In this document: in pieces, positions 61,717 to 64,000 of the stretch
How positions within the stretch are numbered: the stretch's first letter is position 1
How the letters are laid out: each line of letters begins with the position of its first letter
Assembly (NCBI GenBank): GCA_035293945.1
Contig: DATGLV010000045.1
Span: 1-64,000 of the forward strand
Source of the DNA: VAZQ01 sp035293945
GTDB lineage: Bacteria > Pseudomonadota > Alphaproteobacteria > Rhizobiales > Xanthobacteraceae
DNA: 64,000 nucleotides
Direction: 5' to 3'
The notes under the pieces: generated by a model
What the model saw: only the letters and a program-made list of their open reading frames with translations
The model's database searches: none
Told to the model about the DNA's origin: nothing
Program-made: the position numbers and the translations under genes

Positions 61717-63252
61717 CTAACCCCCGATCTCAAACGTCACGCCCTGCGCGAGCGGCAACTCGCCGCCGAAATTGATCGTGTTGGTGGCGCGGCGCATATA
61801 GGCCTTCCAGGAATCCGAGCCCGCCTCGCGGCCGCCGCCAGTCTCCTTCTCGCCCCCGAAAGCGCCGCCGATCTCCGCCCCTGAAGGCCCGATATTCACA
61901 TTGGCGATGCCGCAGTCGGAGCCGGTTGCCGAAAGAAAGCGTTCCGCTTCGCGTATGTCGCGGGTGAAGACCGAAGAGGATAGGCCGGCCCCGACCGCGT
62001 TGTGCATTCGGATCGCCTCGTCGAATTCCGCGTAGCGCATCACGTAAAGAATCGGCGCAAAAGTCTCGCGCAGCACCGGCCCTGAATGCGACGGCATCTC
62101 GGCGAGCGCCGGACGCACATAGTAGGCGGCGTCGCCTCCGATCCCGGCGATACGCGCTCCACCCTGCACCTTGCCGCCGGCGGCGCGCACTTCGTCAAGC
62201 GCGCGTTGCATGCCTTCGAAGGCGTGTCCGTCAATCAGCGGCCCGACCAATGTCGCGGCCTCGCGTGGATCGCCGATCGCGACCGAGGCATAGACGGCCG
62301 AAAGGCGGTCCAGGAGCTTGCTGTAGATCTCATCGTGCACGAACAGCCGCCGCAGCGTGGTGCAGCGCTGGCCTGCGGTCCCCATGGCGGCGAACGCAAT
62401 CGCCCGCAGCGCAAGCTCGAGATCGGCGGACGGCGTCACGATCGCCGCATTGTTGCCGCCGAGCTCGAGGATTGCGCGGGCAAACCGCGCCGCAAGGCGC
62501 GGCGCTACCGCGCGCCCCATGGCGGTCGATCCGGTCGCGGAGATGAGCGCGACGCGACTGTCATCGACCAGCGCCATGCCGATATCGCGGCCGCCGATCA
62601 ACACTTCGCATAATCCCTCGGGCGCTTCGCCAAAGCGGCGCCGCGCCCGCTCGATCAGAGCGCCAGTCGCAATTGCCGTGAGCGGGGTCTTCTCCGAGGG
62701 CTTCCACGCGACGGAATCCCCACAGACGAAAGCGAGCGCCGCATTCCAGGCCCATACCGCCACCGGGAAGTTGAATGCCGAGATCACCCCGCAGGGGCCA
62801 AGCGGGTGCCAGGTCTCCATCATGCGATGCTCAGGCCGCTCGCTGGCGATTGTGCGACCATAAAGCTGACGCGACAGTCCCACCGCAAAATCGCAGATAT
62901 CGATCATCTCCTGCACTTCCCCGCGGCCTTCGGAGAGGATCTTGCCGGTTTCGAGCGTGACCAGGAGACCAAGATCGTCCTTGGCGGCGCGCAGCTCTTC
63001 GCCAACGAGGCGCACGAATTCGCCACGTCGCGGCGCCGGCACGGTGCGCCAGCGGAGGAACGCGTCGGCGGCGCGGGCGATGGCGGCGCCTGCCGTGGTC
63101 GCGCTGTTTGCGCGGACCTCCGTGATGATTTCGCCGGTTATCGGCGAGACCGCGGCGAGCCCTTCGCCGAACGCGCTGTCCGGCACTCCGAGCCGTGCCA
63201 GGATGGCGAGCGCCTGTGCCCGCGGCGAATCCATCGCAAGCTTCGCGTTCAT
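61717..63252 (-). CDS. amaB: ALDH7-type aminoadipate semialdehyde dehydrogenase
   Basis: 511 residues. FNFPVAVWAWNAALAFVCGD and WKPSEKTPL (NAD site), the Glu in LELGGNNAAIV, the catalytic Cys in GQRCTTLRRL, and the subfamily ending GAEIGGAFGGEKETGGGRE, SDSWKAYMRR. This C-terminal block marks the ALDH7/AmaB group, which oxidises alpha-aminoadipate 6-semialdehyde to aminoadipate. The ATG overlaps the stop of saccharopine dehydrogenase (ATGA), which makes that same semialdehyde. Confidence 0.88.
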   Translation of the reverse strand: MNAKLAMDSPRAQALAILARLGVPDSAFGEGLAAVSPITGEIITEVRANSATTAGAAIARAADAFLRWRTVPAPRRGEFVRLVGEELRAAKDDLGLLVTLETGKILSEGRGEVQEMIDICDFAVGLSRQLYGRTIASERPEHRMMETWHPLGPCGVISAFNFPVAVWAWNAALAFVCGDSVAWKPSEKTPLTAIATGALIERARRRFGEAPEGLCEVLIGGRDIGMALVDDSRVALISATGSTAMGRAVAPRLAARFARAILELGGNNAAIVTPSADLELALRAIAFAAMGTAGQRCTTLRRLFVHDEIYSKLLDRLSAVYASVAIGDPREAATLVGPLIDGHAFEGMQRALDEVRAAGGKVQGGARIAGIGGDAAYYVRPALAEMPSHSGPVLRETFAPILYVMRYAEFDEAIRMHNAVGAGLSSSVFTRDIREAERFLSATGSDCGIANVNIGPSGAEIGGAFGGEKETGGGREAGSDSWKAYMRRATNTINFGGELPLAQGVTFEIGG

Positions 63253-64000
63253 GACGGTCTCGCGCCGCCGAACGCGGCCGGGGCAGCATCCGGCTTGGCA
63301 TATACGCGGCCGAAGCGATTCTCCAGAAATGCCTTCAGCGGGATGTCCTCCTGTCGCACGAAGCCATTTTGCGGCAGGCTTCCCATGACCAGCAAATCGA
63401 GCACTGCGCAGATCGCGGCCGCCGTGGTGATCTGGATGGCGCTCAGCATGCGCCCCTCCACCTCGCGGCTGTAGATCTTGTTGGCATAGGTTTCCTGCAT
63501 CAGCTGGCCGCGGGTGTGGCCACTGACCGAAACCGAGATGATCACCACGTCTTGCAGCGTGGTCGGCACCGCATGCTCAAGGATGTTCTTGAGCACGTCG
63601 CGGCGGTCGCGCAGGCGCAGATCATTGAGCAGCGCCCGCATGATCGCGGCGTGCCCCGGATAGCGGATCGTCCGATAATTGAGGTTGCGCACTTTCCCGG
63701 CGAGGGTGTCGCATAGCGTGCCGAGCCCGCCGGACGTGTTGAAGGCCTCGTAGGTGACGCCGTCCAGCGAGAACTCCTCGCATTCTTCCAGCGGCGGCAC
63801 CTCGCGCCGCTCGCCGTTGACGATCGCCTCGCACGGCTCGCAATATTCGTTGATGACGCCGTCCGTGCTCCAGGTGAGGTTGTAGTTGAGGGCATTCGAC
63901 GGATATTGCGGCAGTGCGCCGACCCTGAGCTTGACGCTGTCGAGGCTCTCGAAGCGGCGGGTCATGTCGTAGGCCACGATCGAAACGAACCCGGGCGCCA
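63249..64000 (-). CDS. Saccharopine dehydrogenase (C-terminal part; runs off window)
   Basis: The frame is open to the edge of the window. The GTG at 63977 lies inside the protein, because GAPGFVSI reads on before it. Visible: LNYNLTWSTDGVINEYCEPC, FNTSGGLGTLCDTL, LNYRTIRYPGH and HTRGQLMQETYANKIY, the catalytic/C-terminal domain of the saccharopine dehydrogenase family. It converts saccharopine to glutamate and aminoadipate semialdehyde, the substrate of the downstream enzyme. Confidence 0.88.
   Translation of the reverse strand, partial: APGFVSIVAYDMTRRFESLDSVKLRVGALPQYPSNALNYNLTWSTDGVINEYCEPCEAIVNGERREVPPLEECEEFSLDGVTYEAFNTSGGLGTLCDTLAGKVRNLNYRTIRYPGHAAIMRALLNDLRLRDRRDVLKNILEHAVPTTLQDVVIISVSVSGHTRGQLMQETYANKIYSREVEGRMLSAIQITTAAAICAVLDLLVMGSLPQNGFVRQEDIPLKAFLENRFGRVYAKPDAAPAAFGGARPS

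Overview
The window is high-G+C DNA with tightly packed genes, GTG/TTG starts and many ATGA/GTGA overlaps. FixK/FNR-type boxes, a DUF2336 protein, a DUF6065 protein, a nucleotidyl cyclase with an N-terminal catalytic domain, an IS1634-family transposase and many short palindromic intergenic repeats all point to an alphaproteobacterium of the Hyphomicrobiales, most likely Bradyrhizobium or a close relative (Nitrobacteraceae/Xanthobacteraceae). This assignment comes from gene style and was not confirmed by a search. No rRNA, tRNA or CRISPR array was seen.

Layout. 1-1675 holds a frameshifted IS1634-family transposase cut by the window edge. 2165-4497 is a cytochrome c plus a haem-binding beta-propeller protein. 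4745-12741 is a surface-polysaccharide region of lower G+C look: a family 2 glycosyltransferase, three methyltransferases (one FkbM type), an RmlD-like reductase, a zinc-type dehydrogenase, a membrane acyltransferase and a methyltransferase pseudogene. 12744-24672 is a long, mostly translationally coupled minus-strand operon: two NDP-sugar epimerases, a nucleotidyltransferase/PfkB-kinase fusion, a 668-residue orphan protein, a HAD phosphatase, an APH-like kinase, a split transketolase and two DegT/StrS aminotransferases. It probably makes an unusual amino or chain-extended nucleotide sugar for LPS or EPS, and it is the best candidate here for an undescribed pathway.

25581-32190 carries an LTxxQ-type periplasmic protein, a ChrR-like cupin that has lost its anti-sigma zinc cysteines, an amidohydrolase, and a compact cytochrome P450 - acyl carrier protein - fatty-acyl-AMP ligase cassette. 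32389-42230 holds a second haem beta-propeller protein beside a two-subunit molybdenum hydroxylase, then an SDR, a dienelactone hydrolase, a Kelch protein and an isochorismatase-fold protein without its nucleophile. 42413-45742 is a large single-chain nuclease-methyltransferase of the type ISP/IIG kind.

46163-51460 is regulatory and stress related: a small membrane protein and a universal stress protein diverge from two FixK/FNR-like boxes, followed by a DUF2336 protein, a Crp/Fnr regulator and a class III cyclase. 51485-56603 has small secreted proteins, including a tandem paralogous pair that share an upstream palindrome. 56842-60060 is a MarR-EmrA-EmrB efflux operon behind a clear promoter/operator. 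61717-64000 encodes the lower lysine (saccharopine) degradation pathway: an ALDH7-type aldehyde dehydrogenase and a saccharopine dehydrogenase that runs off the window.

Several families of palindromic dispersed repeats fill the spaces between genes, and one has entered the coding end of the MarR gene.
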